In this document: piece after piece, positions 51,036 through 51,926 of the stretch
How positions within the stretch are numbered: position 1 is the stretch's first letter
Layout of the letters: every line of letters starts with the position of its first letter
Assembly (NCBI GenBank): GCA_003164045.1
Contig: PLRU01000034.1
Span: forward strand, 20,853-72,778
From: Candidatus Lustribacter telmatis
Lineage (GTDB): Bacteria > Vulcanimicrobiota > Vulcanimicrobiia > Vulcanimicrobiales > Vulcanimicrobiaceae
DNA: 51,926 bases
Direction of reading: 5' to 3'
Program-made: the position numbers and the translations under genes
The notes under the pieces: generated by a model
Told to the model about the DNA's origin: nothing
What the model saw: the letters and a program-made list of their open reading frames with translations, nothing else
Database searches by the model: none

Positions 51036-51926
51036 TCGCGCCGCCCGAACGGCACGACGTTCTCTCGTGGTTTACGTCGACCGATCACAAGCGCGTCGGC
51101 ATTCTGTATATGGGGACGAGCCTGCTCTTTCTGCTCGTTGCGGGACTGCTGGCGATGCTGATACGCACGCAGCTGGCGCGGCCGGATGCGACGCTCCTCG
51201 GCCCCGAAGCCTACAACGCCGTCTTCACGCTGCACGGCACCGCAATGATTTTTCTCGTGATCGCGCCGTTCGGGTTCGGCCTTGCGAACTATTTGATTCC
51301 GCTGCAGATCGGTGCGCCCGACATGGCGTTCCCGCGCTTGAACGCGACCTCGTTCTGGATCTTTCTCTTCGGCGGATTGACCGTGTTTGCGGGTGCGGCC
51401 ACGAACGACGGCGCGGCGGCGTCCGGTTGGACGGCGTACGCGCCGCTCTCGGAGATCACGGTTTCGGCGGGCACCGGTCAGGACATGTGGATCGTCGGCG
51501 TGGCGATGGTGTCGGTTGCCTCGATCGCCGCGTGCGTGAATTTCGTTACGACGGCGTTCGTGCTGCGCGCGCCCGGCATGACGATGTGGCGGCTGCCGAT
51601 CTTCACCTGGGAGATGATCGCGACGTCGCTGCTCGTGTTCATGGCGTTCCCTTCGCTCACGGCGACGCTACTGCTGCTCTTCGTCGACCGGCACTTCGGC
51701 GGACACGCCTTCGACCCGGCCTACGGCGGCAGCCCGATTCTCTACCAGCATCTGTTCTGGTTTTTCGGCCACCCGGAAGTGTACGTGATGATCTTGCCGT
51801 ACTTCGGCGTGATCAGCGAAGTGATCGCGACGTTTTCGGGCCGGCCGATCTTCGGCTACACCGGGATGGTGCTGGCTGCCTTCGCCATCGCCGGACTATC
51901 GATGGGCGTGTGGGCGCACCACATGT
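51032..51926 (+). CDS. ctaD: Cytochrome c oxidase subunit I, C-terminus cut by window edge
   Basis: The first 298 codons are present, starting from the GTG in GTGA with cta[15 protein letters not shown] opens the protein. [20 protein letters not shown] carries the low-spin haem ligand His. [20 protein letters not shown] carries the CuB His and cross-linked Tyr. The window ends in GVWAHHM, the CuB His-His pair. This is an A-type haem-copper oxidase subunit that reduces O2 and pumps protons. The gene continues to the right. Confidence 0.96.
   Translation, partial: MIAPPERHDVLSWFTSTDHKRVGILYMGTSLLFLLVAGLLAMLIRTQLARPDATLLGPEAYNAVFTLHGTAMIFLVIAPFGFGLANYLIPLQIGAPDMAFPRLNATSFWIFLFGGLTVFAGAATNDGAAASGWTAYAPLSEITVSAGTGQDMWIVGVAMVSVASIAACVNFVTTAFVLRAPGMTMWRLPIFTWEMIATSLLVFMAFPSLTATLLLLFVDRHFGGHAFDPAYGGSPILYQHLFWFFGHPEVYVMILPYFGVISEVIATFSGRPIFGYTGMVLAAFAIAGLSMGVWAHHM

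Overview
This is a gene-dense, GC-rich bacterial chromosome segment with about 45 protein genes, no rRNA or tRNA gene, no CRISPR array and no recognisable insertion sequence or phage gene. No gap between genes exceeds 300 bases. Sixteen adjacent gene pairs share a 4-base start/stop overlap (ATGA, GTGA or TTGA) and GTG or TTG starts are common, so most genes sit in translationally coupled operons. The mix of an actinobacterial-looking bcc/aa3 respiratory chain, a plant/cyanobacterial-type phytoene desaturase, a sulfolipid-type SqdB, a DUF5916 outer-membrane barrel and a HPPK-FolE2 fusion suggests a soil or rock bacterium with an outer membrane from a poorly cultured phylum. Candidatus Eremiobacterota (WPS-2) is my guess; it is inference only and would need marker genes.

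Layout. 1-6442: a small-molecule use locus with hydantoinase/oxoprolinase subunits HyuB (cut by the window edge) and HyuA, a 99-residue companion and a periplasmic SsuA/NMT1-type binding protein on the minus strand, divergent from an RpiR-type regulator and an exported ACMSD-like amidohydrolase. 6461-8765: phytoene synthase and plant-type phytoene desaturase. 8785-11072: a DUF1858-Mrp ATPase coupled to an M48 membrane protease, whose 3' end overlaps a convergent DUF2461 gene. 11791-14464: an ArsR-like regulator behind a perfect inverted repeat, coupled to a DUF5916 barrel. 14437-22003: a minus-strand operon of zinc metalloprotease, FolP, FolK-FolE2 fusion, GH1-type glycosidase and glycosyltransferase. 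22061-26984: branched-chain aminotransferase, DyP peroxidase, a MASE/PAS/GAF/SpoIIE/HATPase sensor phosphatase and a small Cys-rich protein. 27129-29272: core-MetE-like protein and an enolase-superfamily enzyme. 29348-32655: SqdB, a GT2 glycosyltransferase and an anti-sigma-type ATPase.

32660-43971 is the most interesting accessory part. It has a complete TRAP transporter, a second orphan NMT1-type binding protein, a DapA-like aldolase, a UbiD decarboxylase and a crotonase-fold protein on the minus strand. These are divergent from a two-subunit Rieske dioxygenase. A PEP mutase/isocitrate lyase-like enzyme and a divergent tricarballylate/fumarate-reductase-type flavoprotein follow. Together they look like import and stepwise breakdown of an aromatic or unsaturated carboxylic acid not described as such. 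44011-44343 is a histone H1-like protein. 44361-51926 is a respiratory island: ctaE, Rieske, cytochrome b, dihaem cytochrome c, PQQ dehydrogenase and ctaG on the minus strand, divergent from ctaC and ctaD (cut by the window end).

Regulatory structure is concentrated in the divergent intergenic gaps. Inverted repeats lie at 4456-4502, 11724-11737, 11791-11812, 29291-29324, 39819-39843, 42523-42569 and 50335-50371.
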